A program made the position numbers and the translations under genes. Positions 1-11,712 of a DNA stretch of 64,000 nt are shown in pieces; positions within the stretch are counted from its first letter, which is position 1, and each line of letters begins with the position of its first letter. The stretch comes from Elephas maximus indicus (lineage: Eukaryota > Chordata > Mammalia > Proboscidea > Elephantidae). Location: contig NC_064827.1 in assembly GCF_024166365.1 (NCBI RefSeq), positions 48,016,635 to 48,080,634 of the forward strand, given 5' to 3'. The notes under the pieces are model-generated. The model was not told the origin of the DNA, searched no databases, and was given only the letters and a program-made list of their open reading frames with translations.

Positions 1-773
1 TCTGCCTGTACTTCTTTCAAGACAAGTTTGTTCTTCTGGCAGTCCATGGTATATTCAATATTCTTCGCCAACACTATAATTCAAAGGCATCAATCCTTCT
101 TCGGTCTTCCTTATTCACTATCCAGCTTTCACATGCGTATGAGGTGATTGAAAACATCATGGCTTGGGTTAGGGGCGCCTGAGTCCTTAAAGTGACATCT
201 TTGCTTTTTAACACTTTAAAGAGATCTTTTTTCTGGGTTTTGAAGCAGATCAGCCCAATGCAACACGTTGTTTGATTTCGTGACTGTTGCTTCCATGGGT
301 GGTGACTGTGGATCCATGTAAAATGAAAACCTTGACAACTTGGATCTTTTCTCCATTTATCATGATGTTGCTTATTGCTCCAGTTGTGAGGATTTTTGTT
401 TTCTTTATGTTGAAGTGTAATCCATACTGAAGGCTGTGGTCTTTGATCTTCATCAGTAAGTGTTTCAAATCCTCTTCACTTTCCGCAAGCAAGGTTGTGT
501 CATCAGCATAAACAGGTCGTTAATGAGTCTTCCTCCAATCCTGATGCCACATTCTTCATGTAGTCCAGCTTCTCAGATTATTTGCTCAGCATACAGATTG
601 AATAAGTATGGTGAAAGGACACAACCTTGATGCACATCTTTCCTGACTTTAAACCATGCAGTATCCCTTTGTTCTGCTTGAATGACTGCCTCTTGGTCTA
701 TACAGGTTCCTTACGAGCACAATAAAGCGTTCTGGAATTTCCGTTCTTTGAAACGTTATCCATAATTTGAAAT
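1..773 (-). repeat. RTE/Bov-B-like LINE fragment, 3' portion
   Basis: Read on the minus strand, a degraded frame gives LAESEEDLKHLLMKIKDHSL and KKTKILTTG, the reverse-transcriptase C-terminal region shared with the other RTE copies at 5.3, 9.2 and 15.9 kb. The element is cut by the window start on its 3' side. On its 5' side it is disrupted by the hairpin at 774-821. Frameshifts and stops make it inactive. Confidence 0.85.
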
Positions 774-821
774 GTATTATTTACTACACCAAGTCAGACG
801 CCTTTGTGTAGTAAATAATAC
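774..821. repeat. Perfect inverted repeat, 16-bp arms with 16-bp loop
   Basis: GTATTATTTACTACAC at 774-789 is the exact reverse complement of GTGTAGTAAATAATAC at 806-821. The loop and right arm align to RTE sequence; the left arm does not and replaces the expected RTE bases. Confidence 0.9.
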
Positions 822-855
822 AGCTAAATCCTATTGGGCAGCTCTACTCTGTCAT

Positions 856-1034
856 ATGGAGCCCTGGTGGCACAGTGGTTAAGAGGTACTGTGTGCTATG
901 GTTACTAACCAAAAAGGTCGGGAGTTCGAATCCACCAGTCGCTCCTTGGAAACTCCACGGGGCAGGCACTTCTACTCTGTCCTATAGGGTCGCCATGAGT
1001 CGGAATTGACTTGATGGCAACTTTTTTTTTTTTT
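856..1034 (+). repeat. AfroSINE-type tRNA-derived SINE with target-site duplication
   Basis: The copy starts GGAGCCCTGGTGGCACAGTG (pol III A-box region), has a B-box-like GGGAGTTCGAATCCACC, and ends in a T-rich run after GACTTGATGGCAAC. It is flanked by ACTCTGTCAT at 846-855 and again at 1,035-1,044, a perfect 10-bp duplication. It sits inside the tail of an older SINE of the same family (about 828-1,088). Confidence 0.92.
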
Positions 1035-1090
1035 ACTCTGTCATAGGGTAGCTATGAGTAGAAATTGACTCGACGGCATGCAGCAACAAT

Positions 1091-1235
1091 GGAAACCCTG
1101 GTGGCGCAATGGTTAAGCGTTCAGTTGCTAAACGAAAGTTTGGCAGCTTGAACTCACCAGTGGCTCCTCGGGAGAAAGTTGTGGCAATCTGCTTCTATAA
1201 AGATTATACCCTTGTTTCCAAGTCCCTCTGGGGAG
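1091..1235 (+). repeat. AfroSINE-type SINE, 3'-truncated
   Basis: Starts GGAAACCCTGGTGGCGCAATG and runs through the B box to CTTCTATAAAGATTATACCC, then loses similarity. Confidence 0.85.
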
Positions 1236-1261
1236 TCCTGCCCCAGCAACAAGGCCATCAC

Positions 1262-1610
1262 AATCCGGGCCCTGCCCCTTCTCTGAACTCACCTCCCACT
1301 ACTCTTGCCCATGCTGACAATGTGCCAGTTTGTTCTCAAATATACTAAACTCATTCCCACCTCAGGGCCTTGCACTTGCTTCCCCTTCTGCCTGAACACT
1401 CTGCCTCTAGAGCTTCAGATGTCTCTCTGCTCAAATGACACCTCCTCGGAAAGGTCTTCCCTGATCACCCTGTCTAAACTAGGTCCCCACTCTGGAATCA
1501 GGCCACACTCTATTACATTAAACTGATTTATTAATACCTGTTGTTAGTTGTTAGTACCTATTTAACTGAGCAGTTCATGTAGGATAGAAACTGTGACAGC
1601 TCTAAAAGAA
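1262..1610 (+). repeat. L2 LINE remnant (tentative)
   Basis: Contains the L2-like wording CACCTCAGGGCCTTGCACTTG and AAATGACACCTCCTCGGAAAGG. No open frame of note. Confidence 0.6.
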
Positions 1611-1899
1611 TTTGAGTAGTAAAAATCAGGAAAGCAAATTAATTAATTAAGAATGCAATTTGTTTGGTGGACATGATCTTTTAAAAGTACCCAGAGCTTG
1701 GGAGAAACAAACAGATAAATGGACTACCTCTAGGAGTCCTTCCAGCCCTGACCTTCAAGTCTTTCTATAAATTCCATTTCATACTTGGCCCCTCCAGCTT
1801 GAAAATTTTCATCTCTCCTTAGAGTACAACCTACATTTCTTATCTTACTCCTGATTTTAAAGAGATGCTTCTAACATGCCTCCTTTAAAATGATGTTTG

Positions 1900-4800
1900 C
1901 CATTCCCCTTGAGAACAGGAACAAGGCAAAAAAAAAAAAAAGGCAAGGACGCCCTTTATCACCACTTCTATCTAACATCGTGCTGGAAGTTCCAGCCAGA
2001 GCAATAAGGCAAGAAAAAGAAATAAACGGCATCCAAATTGGTACGGAAGAAGTAAAACTGTCCCTATTTGCAAATGAGATGACACTATACATAGAAAACC
2101 CAAAAAACTTCATGAGAAAACTACTGTAATTAATAGAAAGATTCAGGAGAGTAGTGGGATACAAGGTAAACATAAAAACATGAGTTGGATTCCTATACAC
2201 CAAAAAAGAGAACTATGAAAAGGAAATCAGAAAAACAATATCATTTATATTAGCCCCCGAAAAAATAAAATAATTAGGAATAAATCTAACCTGGGAAGTA
2301 AAAGACCTATACAAAGAAAACTACAAAACACTACTGCAAGAAACCAAAAGAGACCCATATAAATGGAAAAACATTCCATACTCATGGATAGGTGCACTCA
2401 ACATTGTGAAAATGCAATTCTACCCAAAGCAATACACAAATACGATGCAATCCTGATCCAAATACCAACAGCATTCTTTAAAGAGATGGAAAAACTAATC
2501 ATTAACTTTATATGGAAAGGGAAGAGGCCCCGAATAAGTAAAGTACTATTGAAGAATAAGAATAAACTAGGAGGACTCCCACTATCTGACCTCAGAACCT
2601 ACTACACAGCAATGGTGGTCAAAACAGCCTGCTACTGGTACAATGACAGACACACATTGACCAATGGAACAGAATTGAGAACTCAGATATAAATCCATCC
2701 ACCTACAATCACCTGATTTTCGACAAAGGCCTAAAGTCCATCAAATGGGGAAGAGACAGTTTTTTTTTACAAATGATGCTAGCAAAACTGGATGTCTACC
2801 TGCAAAGAAAAGAAACAGGAGTCATTCCTCATACCATACACAAAAACTAATTCAAAATGGATCAAAGACCTAAATATAAAACCCAAAACTATAAATATCA
2901 TAAGAAGAAAAAATAGGATCAATGCTAGAAGCCCTAATACACAGCATAAACAGGATACAAACCATAACTAACAACACACAAACACCAGAAGATAAGCTAG
3001 ATAACTGGGATCTTGTAAAAATTAAACCACCAAAAGAGTAAAAAGAGAACCAATAGACTGGGAAAAAATTTTTGGCTATGACAAGTCCAACAAAGGTCTA
3101 ATCTCTAAAATCTACAGGAAAATCCAACATCTCTACAACAAAAAGACAAATAATCCAGTTAAAAATGGGCAAAGGATATGAAAAGACACTTCACCAAAGA
3201 AGACATTCAGGAGGCTAACAGACACATGAGGAAATGCTGGCGATCACTAGCCATTAGAGAAATGCAAATCAAAACCACAATGAGATACCATCTCATCCCG
3301 ACATTACTGGCATGAATCAAAAAAGCAGAAAATAACAAATGTTGGAGAGGCTGCAGGGAGATTGGAACTCTTATGCAGTGCTGGTGAGAATGCAAAATGG
3401 TACAACCACTTCGGAAAACAATATGGTGCTTCCTTAAAAAGCTATCAATAGAAATACCATATGATCCAGCAATCCCACTCCTAAGAATATGTCCTAGACA
3501 AATAAGAGCCGTCACAGGAATAGACATGTGCACACCCGTGTACATTGCAGCATTATTCATAATAGCAAAAAGATGGAAACAACCTAAGTGCCCATCAACA
3601 GTGCATGGCTAAACAAACTGTGGTACCACAATGTAATACTATGCAACGATAAAGAACAAAGATGAATCTGCAAAACATCTCACAACATGGATGAATCTGG
3701 AGGGCATTATGCTGAGTGAAATAAGTCAATCATAAAAGGACAAATATTGTATGCGACCCCTATTATAAAAACTCATGAAAAGGTTTATACACAAAAAGAA
3801 ACAATCTTTGATGGTTACTACGGAGGGGAGAGATGGGGAGGGAAAAACACTAAATAGAGAATAGATGAAAAACACTAAATAGAGAATAGATAAGCGGTAA
3901 CTTCTGTGAAGGGTAAGACAGTATACAATATTGGGGAATTCAGCACAACTTGTACAAGGCAAAGTCATGGAAGCTCCACAGACACATCCAAACTCCCTGA
4001 GGGACCGAATGACTGGGATGAGGGCTGGGGACCATGGTCTTGGGGGACATCTAGTTCAAATGGCATAACATAGTTTACAAAGAAAATGTTCTACCTCCTA
4101 CTTCGGTGAATAGCGTCTGGGTTCTTAAAAGACTGTGAGTGGCCATCTAAGATACTCCACTGCTCTCGCCCCGTCTGGGGCAAGAGAAAATGAAGAAAAC
4201 TAAAGATACAAGGGAAAGATAAGTCCAAAGGACTAATGGACCACAACTACCACAGCATCCACCAGACTGAGTCCAGCACAACTAGATGGTGCCCGGCTAC
4301 CACCACCGACTGCTCTGACAGGAATCACAATACAGTGTCCTCGACAGAGCTGGAAAAAAATGTAGAACAAAATTCTAACTCACACAAAAAAAGAAAGACC
4401 AGACTTACTGGTCTGACACAGACTGGAGAAACTCTGAAAGTATGGCCCCAGGACACTCTTTTAACTCAGTACTGAAGTCACTCCTGAGGTTCATCCTTCA
4501 GCCAAAGATTAGATAGGCCCATGAAACAAAATGAGACTAAATGGGCACACCAGTCCAGAGGCAAGGACGAGAGAAGACAGGAGGGAATAGGAGAGCTGGT
4601 AGTGGGGAACACAAGCTCGAGAAGAGGAGAGTGTTGATGCGTCGTGGAGTTGAAGCCTCCGCCAGGACTTCCCCCCTGCTCTGCCGCGGTTTCCCACCCC
4701 CTGCACAGCGCACTAAGCCACAGCTTCTAACTGCGGTTTGGCCCGACCACACTGCAGCCATAACCAGTTTGAATTTGGTGCCAGAATCCTGAGCATGTGC

Positions 4801-5250
4801 GAACTCAGATTTTGGCCCATGCGCAGGACTTGAAGGTCTGTGTTCTCAGTCTGTCCTTGGACCTGAACATTACTGACATGATTCAACATCCGGACCTCCA
4901 AATGTAGACATGGGAGGGCTAAGGGCGGAGAGTTCCAGGCACCAAACCCAACCCCCAGATGCCACTGGAAATAAAAAGCTTCCCAACCCCTCAGAAAGCG
5001 AGCACGTGGCCTTATGGTTGCTAGACTCGGCGTTGCTCCTTGTCTGCGCAGACAATAAATTTCCACTTTCTGTCTCCCTTGCAACTGGTGGTGTGGCACC
5101 CGTCTTATTTCGATAGGCTAATAGGACAGGACAAGAACCCTCCTTCCATTACAGGGTTGGCAACCAATGTCACAAAACAATATGTGTATTAATTGTTGAA
5201 TGAGAAACTAATTTGCTCTGTAAACCTTCATCTAAAAGTAAAAAAAAAAA
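1900..5250 (+). repeat. L1 LINE, 5'-truncated and inactive, with 3' UTR and poly-A
   Basis: This copy covers the second half of ORF2 and the 3' UTR. A frame near 1,930-2,125 gives the reverse-transcriptase region, but the catalytic F-A-D-D is read as F-A-N-E ([16 protein letters not shown]), so the enzyme is dead even apart from frameshifts. Later blocks (2,363-2,692 and 3,397-3,612, for example PYDPAIPLL) are the ORF2 C-terminus. The 3' UTR runs from about 3,750 and resumes after an LTR insertion at 4,651-5,153. It ends CTGTAAACCTTCATCTAAAAG plus a short poly-A. Related 3' UTRs occur at 23.5-24.2 kb (minus) and 38.6-39.2 kb (plus). Confidence 0.88.
4651..5153 (+). mobile_element. Solo LTR of an old endogenous retrovirus inside the L1 3' UTR
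   Basis: A 503-bp block interrupts otherwise continuous L1 3' UTR. It begins TGAAGCC and ends ATTACA (the TG...CA rule). It has an AATAAA at about 5,054 followed by a T/C-rich U5-like stretch, and a TATA-like AATAAAAAG near 4,971. Flanks are GAGT and GGGT, a weak 4-bp duplication with one mismatch. There is no internal viral gene, so this is a recombined solo LTR. The class is unclear; class I is a guess from the layout. Confidence 0.7.
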
Positions 5251-6292
5251 AGTTCTCACCACCTTAACAAAGGGATTACGAAGAATAGGAATTTCAGAAC
5301 ACTTAATTGGGCTCCTGAGGAACCTCTGCATAGATGGAGAGGCAGTCTTCCGAACAGAACAAGAGGATACTGGGTGGTTTGAAGTCAGGGAAGGTGTGCG
5401 TCAGGTTTGTATTCTTTCACCATATCTATTTAATCTGTATGCTGAACAAATAATACGAGAAGCTGAACTATATGAAGAAGAATGGGGGATCAGGATTGGA
5501 GGAAGACTCATTAACAACCTGCGTTATGCAGATGACACAACCTTGCTTGCTGAAAGTGAAGAGGACTTGAAGCACTTACTGATGAAGATCAAAGACTACA
5601 GCCTTTAGTACGGATTACATCTCAACATAAAGAAAACAAAAATCCTTACAACTGGACCAATAAGCAACATCATAATAACAGAGAAAAGATTGAAGTTGTC
5701 AAGGATTTCATTTTACTTAGATCCATAATCGACACCCATGGAAGCAACAGTCAAGAAATCAAAAGATGCATTGCATTGGGCAAATCTGCTGCAAAAGACC
5801 TCTTTAAAGTGTTGAAAAGCAAAGACTAAAGTGTGCCTGACTCAAGCTATGGTGTTTTCAATGGCCTCGTCTGCATGAAAAAGCTGGAAGATGAATAAGG
5901 AAGACCAAAGAATTGAAGCCTTTGAATTCTGGTGTGGGCAAAGAATATTGACTATACCATGCATTGCTAAAAGAATGAACAAATTTGTCTTGGAAGAATT
6001 ACAACCAGAATGCTCCTTAGAAGCAAGGATGGTGAGACTGCATCTCACATACTTTGGACATGTTATCAGGAGGGACCAATCCCTGGAGAAGAATGTCATG
6101 CTTGGTAGAGGATCAGCGAAAAAGAGGAAGACCCTCAACGAGATGGACTGACACAGTGGCTGCAACGATGCGCTCAAGCATAACAATGATTGTGAGGATG
6201 GTGCAGGACCAGGCAGTGTCTCATTCTGTTGTACATGGGGTTGCTATGGGTCGGAACCGACTCGACAGCACCTAACAACAACAACAACAACA
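5251..6292 (+). repeat. RTE LINE fragment with 3' tail
   Basis: Plus-strand RTE copy beginning within the reverse-transcriptase domain. It includes GVRQVCILSPYLFNLYAEQI and YADDTTLLAESEEDL, then hits a stop at 5,606 (CAG to TAG relative to other copies). The 3' end reads TCGGAACCGACTCGACAGCA followed by CCTAACAACAACAACAACAA, the typical simple-repeat tail. It follows the L1 poly-A directly. Confidence 0.9.
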
Positions 6293-6299
6293 AAGAGAT

Positions 6300-6890
6300 C
6301 AAGTTAATATCACTAATAATGGGGCAAAATGACATCCTGTACCCATGATGTAAGGAACTGAGGATACAACATCACTTACATAATATTCTTGCCCAAAAAC
6401 TGATAATGTGAGTCTAATCATGAAGAAACAATTTGACAGATCCAGATTTTACAAAACAACTGACCTTTACTCTTTAAAAAATGTTAACATCATGAAGTAA
6501 AGAAGACTAAGAGATATGACAATGAAATGCAATGCTCGACCCTGAATTGCAAACTGTATTAGGAAAAAAATTGTTATAAAGGACATTATTGGGGCAATTG
6601 GTGAAATATGAATATGGATTGGATATTATAATTATCATTGTGCCAATGTTATATTTCCCAAATGTAGTTATGTAACAGAATGCCCTTGTTTTGGGAAGAC
6701 ACAAACTGAAGGACAGTATTTACGTGTGAAAGGTCCTGGTATCTCTAATTTCTTTCAACAGACACAAACTGAAGGTCAGTATTTACGTGTGAAAGGTCCT
6801 GGTATCTCTAATTTCTTTCAACAGTTTCAAAAAAAGAAAAATACATACACACACACACACAAAGAAAGAGATTAAAAAACAAATTTGTCA
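6300..6890 (+). repeat. Old L1 (L1M-type) 3' end
   Basis: Contains ATAAAGGACATTATTGGGGC and later blocks known from 3' ends of old mammalian L1s, ending in an A-rich/CA-rich tract. A 63-bp segment is duplicated in tandem at 6,698-6,823. Confidence 0.7.
6698..6823 (+). repeat. Tandem duplication, 2 x 63 bp
   Basis: Copies at 6,698-6,760 and 6,761-6,823 begin GACACAAACTGAAGG and differ at one base (ACAG against TCAG). The near identity implies a recent duplication. Confidence 0.95.
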
Positions 6891-6896
6891 AAATGT

Positions 6897-7104
6897 CGGA
6901 GCCCTGGTGGCACAGTGGTTAAAGGACACAGCTGCTCACTGAAAGGTCAGCAGTTCGATTCCACCAGCTGTTCCATGGGAGAAAGATGTGGCAGTCTGCT
7001 TCTGTAAAAGATTATAGCCTTGGAAATCTAATGAGGCAGTTCTACTCTGTCCTATAGGGTCGCTATAAGTCAGAATCAACCCCATGGCAATGTTTTTTTT
7101 TTTT
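6897..7104 (+). repeat. AfroSINE-type SINE, full length
   Basis: From GGAGCCCTGGTGGCACAGTGG through AGGGTCGCTATAAGTCAGAA to a T-rich tail. A minus-strand head fragment of the same family follows at once (7,105-7,190), so the pair is tail-to-tail. Confidence 0.9.
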
Positions 7105-7190
7105 TCCTATGGAGCCGCGAGGTGGGTTTGAACCACCAACCTTTTTGTTAGCAGCCGAGTACTTTAACCATTGCGCCACCGAGGTCCTTA
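7105..7190 (-). repeat. AfroSINE-type SINE head fragment
   Basis: Reverse strand carries the A and B box half (GGTGGCGCAATGGTTAAAG and the GGTTTGAACC-type region) only. Confidence 0.8.
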
Positions 7191-7279
7191 TAACCACCTT
7201 TAGTTTCTGGAATAAATTAAACTTGGTCAGAATCCTTTTTTTTTAATTCAGTACTAAATTTGATTTGCTAGTAATTTTG

Positions 7280-7435
7280 TGGAGCCCTGGTGGTATAGTG
7301 GTTAAGTCCTTGGCTGCTAGCCAAAAGGTCAGCAATTCAAATCCACCAGCCGCTCCTTGGAAACCCTCTGGGGCAGGATTACCCTGTCCTATAGAGTCGC
7401 TATGAATCAGAACCACCTTGGTGGCACCTAAGAAC
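7280..7435 (+). repeat. AfroSINE-type SINE with perfect 10-bp target duplication
   Basis: Flanked by AGTAATTTTG at 7,270-7,279 and 7,436-7,445. It lacks the middle 'GGGAGAAAGATGTGGCAGTC' part, as in the shorter subtype that goes from CGCTCCTTGG directly to AAACCCTCTGGGGC. Confidence 0.92.
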
Positions 7436-7920
7436 AGTAATTTTGCACTCATCTTCCTGAGTGAGGTTGTAATTTCTTTCTTGCTTTTGTCTGGTTTGCC
7501 ATCAAGGTTGCAGCAACCTCACAGAATGAGGAGGAGAGTCACCCCTCCTTTCCCATTCTCTGGAAGAATTTGAAAAGGATTGGAATAACCTGTTCCTTGA
7601 AAGTTGTATAGAACTTGCCTATAAAGCCATCTGGGCCTTGTGTCTTCTGTATGTGTGTGTATGTATGAAATATAAAAAAAAATGCAGAAAATGTGTATAA
7701 AATGTAAATGTTCAGCTTAATAAATTGTTGGAAAATAAATTACCCATATAACTGCCACCCTCCTGGGTCAAGAAAGGAACTGTTACTAGCATGAAGGTGC
7801 CCCATGGGACATTTGCCAATATAACCCACTTCCTCCTCCAAGGGTTACCTATTATTCTAATTTTCATGGTAGTCCCTTCCTGGTTTTTCTTTAAAATATT
7901 ACTACTTAATTATGCACCAA

Positions 7921-8375
7921 GGAGCCCTGGTAGTGCAATGGTTGAGTGCTCAGCTGCTTACAGAAAGGTTGAACCCACCAGCCAGCAGCTAGAACCCACC
8001 AGCTGGCAGTTTGAACCCACCGGCTGCTTTGTGGGAGATATCTGCTCCCATAATGATTAAACAAACAAACAAAAAAACCAATCCCACTGCAGTCCAGTCT
8101 ATTTAGACTCATAATGACCCTGTAGGACAGAGTAGAACTGCCCCATGGGATTCCCAAAGCTGTATACAGAAGCAGACTGCCCCATCTTTCTCCTTCAAGG
8201 TGGCTGGGGGGTTTGAAGCACCAACCTTTCAGTTAGTAGCGGTGCACTTAACCACTGTGCCACCAGGCCTCCCCATAAAGACGACAGCCTAGGAAACCTT
8301 GTGGGGCAGTTCTACTCTGTCCTATTGGGTCATTATGAGTCAGAATCAACTTGATGGCACACAGCGACAGTAGCA
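7921..8375 (+). repeat. SINE interrupted by an opposite-strand SINE
   Basis: A plus-strand SINE (7,921-8,056 and 8,272-8,375) is split by a minus-strand SINE at 8,057-8,271. The duplication CCCATAATGA (8,047-8,056) and CCCATAAAGA (8,272-8,281) differs by one base. The host copy also has its B-box segment repeated: GAACCCACC occurs three times between 7,970 and 8,025. Confidence 0.88.
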
Positions 8376-8561
8376 ACAATTATGCGTATCTTAAAGTGTA
8401 GCTTATTATGGCTTATTTTTAACTTTAAAATGACAAGTGAATGATACAGTTTGCAAATGGTTTGGCTTCTTTCACTCAACGTTGTCTTTAAGATTTATCC
8501 ATGTTGTTGCTTGTATCTATAATTTATTCTTTTTCATGGCTGTATATTCAATAGTATGACT

Positions 8562-11500
8562 AGGTACTTGTTGTTGTTAGGTGTTGGCAAGTTGGTTTCA
8601 ACTCATAGTGACCCTATGTACAACAGAATTAAACATTGTCAGGTCCTGCGCCATCCTCACAATCATTACTATGTTTGAGCCCACTGTTGCATTCTTGCAT
8701 GGTGTCAATACATCACATCCATAGTCTTCCACTTTTTCAATGACCCTCTACTTTACCAAGCATGATGTCCTTCTCCAGGAACTGGTCCCTCCTGATAATA
8801 TTTCCGAAGTATATGAGATGAAGTCTCGCCATCCTAGCTACCTAGGAGCACTCTGGCTGCATTTCTTCCAAGACAGGCTTGTTCGTTCTTCTGGCAGTCC
8901 ATGGTATATTCAATATTCTTTGCCAACACCATAATTCAAAGGCATCAGTTCTTCTTTGGTCTTCTTTATTCCTTGCCCAGCTTTTGCATGCATATTGAAA
9001 ATATCATGGTTTGGGTCAGGCGTACCTTAGTCCTCAAAGTGACATCTTTGCATTTTAACATTTCCAAGGGGTCTTTTGCAACAGATTTGCCCAATGCAGT
9101 ACGTCATTCGATTTCCTGACTGCTGCTTCCATGGGCATTGATTGTGGATCCCAGTTAAATGAAATCTTTTCTCTGTTTATCATGACGTTGCTTATTGGTC
9201 CAGTTGTGAGGATTTTTGTTTTCTTTATGTTGAGGTGTAATCCATACTGAAGGCTGCAGTCTTTTATCTCTATCAATAAGGGCTTCAAGTCCTCTTCACT
9301 TTCAGCAAGCAAGTTTGTGTCATCTGCATATTGCAGATTGTTAATGAGTCTTCCACCAATCCTGATGCCACATTCTTCTTCATATAGTCCAGCTTCTCGG
9401 GTTATTTATTTGCTTAGCATACGGATTGAATAAGTATGGTAAAAAGATGCAGCCCTGAGGCACACCTTTCTTGACTTTTAACCATGCAGTTTTCCCTTGC
9501 TCTGTTCACATGACTGCCTCTTGGTCTCTGTACAGGTTGCTCATGAACACAAGTGTTCTGAAATTTCCATTCTTCACAATGTTATTCATAATTGGTTATG
9601 ATCCACACAGTCGAATGCTTTTGCATAGTCAATAATACACAGGTGAACATCTTTCTGGTATTCCTGCTTTCAAGCAAGTTCCATCTGACATCAGCAATGA
9701 TATCTCTCATTCCATGACCTCTTCTGAATCCGGCTTGAATTTCTGGCAGTTCCCTGTTGATGTACTGCTGCTGCAGCCACTTTTAAATGATCTTCAGCAA
9801 AATTTTACATGCATGTGATACTAATGAGATTATTCAATAATTTCTGCATTCTGTTGGATCACCTATCTTTCGAATGGGCACAAATATGGATCTCTTCCAG
9901 TTGGTTGGCCAGGTAGCTGTCTTCCAAATTTCTTGGCATAGACAAGTGAGCACTTCTAGCACTGCATTTGTTCGTTGAAACATCTCAGTTGGTATTCTAT
10001 CAATTCCTGGAACCTTGTTTTTCACCAATGCCCTCAGTGCAGCTTGGACTTCTTTCTTCAGTACCATTGGTTCTTAATCATATACTACCTCTTGAAATGG
10101 TTGAATGTCGAACAATTCTTTTCGGAACAGTGACTCTGTGTATTTCTTTCATCTGCTTTTGATGCTTCCTGCGTCATTCAACATTTTGCCCATAGAATCC
10201 TTCAAAATTGCTACTTGAGGCTTGAATTTTTTCTTCAGTTCTTTCAGCTTGAGAAATGCTGAGCACGTTCTTTCTTTTTGGTTTTTTAACTTCAGGTCTT
10301 TGCACGTTTCATTTTAATGTTTTACTTTGTCTTCTCAAGCTACCCTTTGAAATCTTCAGTTCAGCTCTTTTACTTCATTATTTCTTCCATTCGCTTCAGC
10401 TGCTCTACATTCAAGAGGAAGTTTCAGAGCCTGTTCTGACCTCCATTTTGGTCTTTTGTTTCTTTCCTGTCTTTTTAATGACCTCTTGCTTTCTTCACGT
10501 ATGATGTCCTCCCACAAATGGTCTGGTCTTTGGTCATTAGTGTTCAATGTATCAAATGTATTCTTGAGATGGTCTCCAAATTCAGGTGGGATATACTCAA
10601 GGTCATAATTTGGGTCTCATGGACTTGTTTTAATTTTCTTCAGCTTCAACTTGAACTTGCATAAGAGCAATTGATGGTCTGTTCCACAGTCATCCCCTGG
10701 CCTTGTTCTGACTGATGATATTGAGCTTTTCCCTCATCGCTTTCCACAGATGTAGTTGATTTGATACCTATATTTTTCATCTGGTGAGGTCCACGTGTAT
10801 AGTCACTGTTTATGTTGTTGAAAAAGATATTTGCATTGAAGAAGTCGTTGGTCATGCAAAATTCTAACATGTGATCTCCAGCATCGTTTCTATCACCAAG
10901 GCCATATTTTTCAACTACCAATCCTTCTTTGTTTCCAACTTTTGCTTTCCAGTGACCTGTAATTATGCATCTTGATTGCATGTTTGATCAACTTCAGATT
11001 GCAGAAGTTGGCAAAAATCTTCAGTTTCTTCAACTTTGGCATTAGTGGTTGGTGCCACTAAATTTGAGGTCTTCCTTGTAGGTATATGGATATTATTCTA
11101 TGATTGACTGCATTGTACTTCAGGATAGATGTTGAAATGTTCTTTTTGATTCCCAGCATAGTAGACCATACGATTGTCTGATTAAAAATGGCCAATACCA
11201 GTCCATTTTAGCTCATTAATGCCTAGGATATCAATCTTTATGCATTCCATTTCATTTTTGACTACTTACAATTTTCCTAGGTTCATACTTCATACATTCC
11301 ATGCTCTGATTATTAATGGATGTTTACAGCTGTTTCCTTTCATTTTGAGTCATGTCACATCTCAAATTAAGGTTCTGAAAGCTTGACTCCAGTCACATCA
11401 TTAAGTTCTTATCTATTTTGAGGAGGCAGCTCTTTCCTAGTTATATTTTGAGTGCCTTCCAACTGAAGGGGCTCATTTTCTGGGACTATGTCAGACAGTA

Positions 11501-11712
11501 TTCCACTGCTATTCATAAGGTTTCCACTGGCCAATTTTTTCAGAAGTACGCTGCTACGTCCTTCTTCCTAGTCTGTCTTAGACTGGAAGGTCTGCTGAAA
11601 CCTGTCCACCATTGGTGATCCTGGAGGTATTTGAAATTCTGGTGGCAAAGCTTCCAGTATCACAACAACATGCAAGCCACCACAGTACAACAAACTGACA
11701 GATGCGTAGTGG
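8562..11712 (-). mobile_element. Nearly full-length RTE/Bov-B-like LINE (3,151 bp), inactive
   Basis: The target duplication AGTATGACT (8,553-8,561) / AGTGTGACT (11,713-11,721) brackets the element inside an antisense L1. On the minus strand, 5' to 3', it shows endonuclease-region pieces near 10,981-10,646 (YGLGDRNDAGDHMLEF), a linker near 10,547-10,356 (NDQRPDHLWEDIIREESKRS), RT start near 10,067 (VKNKVPGIDRIPTEMF), RT core and a C-terminus near 9,312 (MLAESEEDLKPLL). The 3' tail is a short TAACAACAACA. About 3.2 kb is the usual length for this family. Many frameshifts and stops make it dead. Confidence 0.85.

Noticed and set aside
856-1034. tRNA-like A and B boxes in the many SINE copies
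   Set aside because: They are pol III promoter relics of tRNA-derived SINEs; no cloverleaf with an anticodon arm and acceptor stem is preserved, so they are not tRNA genes.
7104-8375. Short spaced repeats resembling an array
   Set aside because: These are interspersed SINE pieces of differing lengths and strands, not a CRISPR array; the DNA is mammalian.
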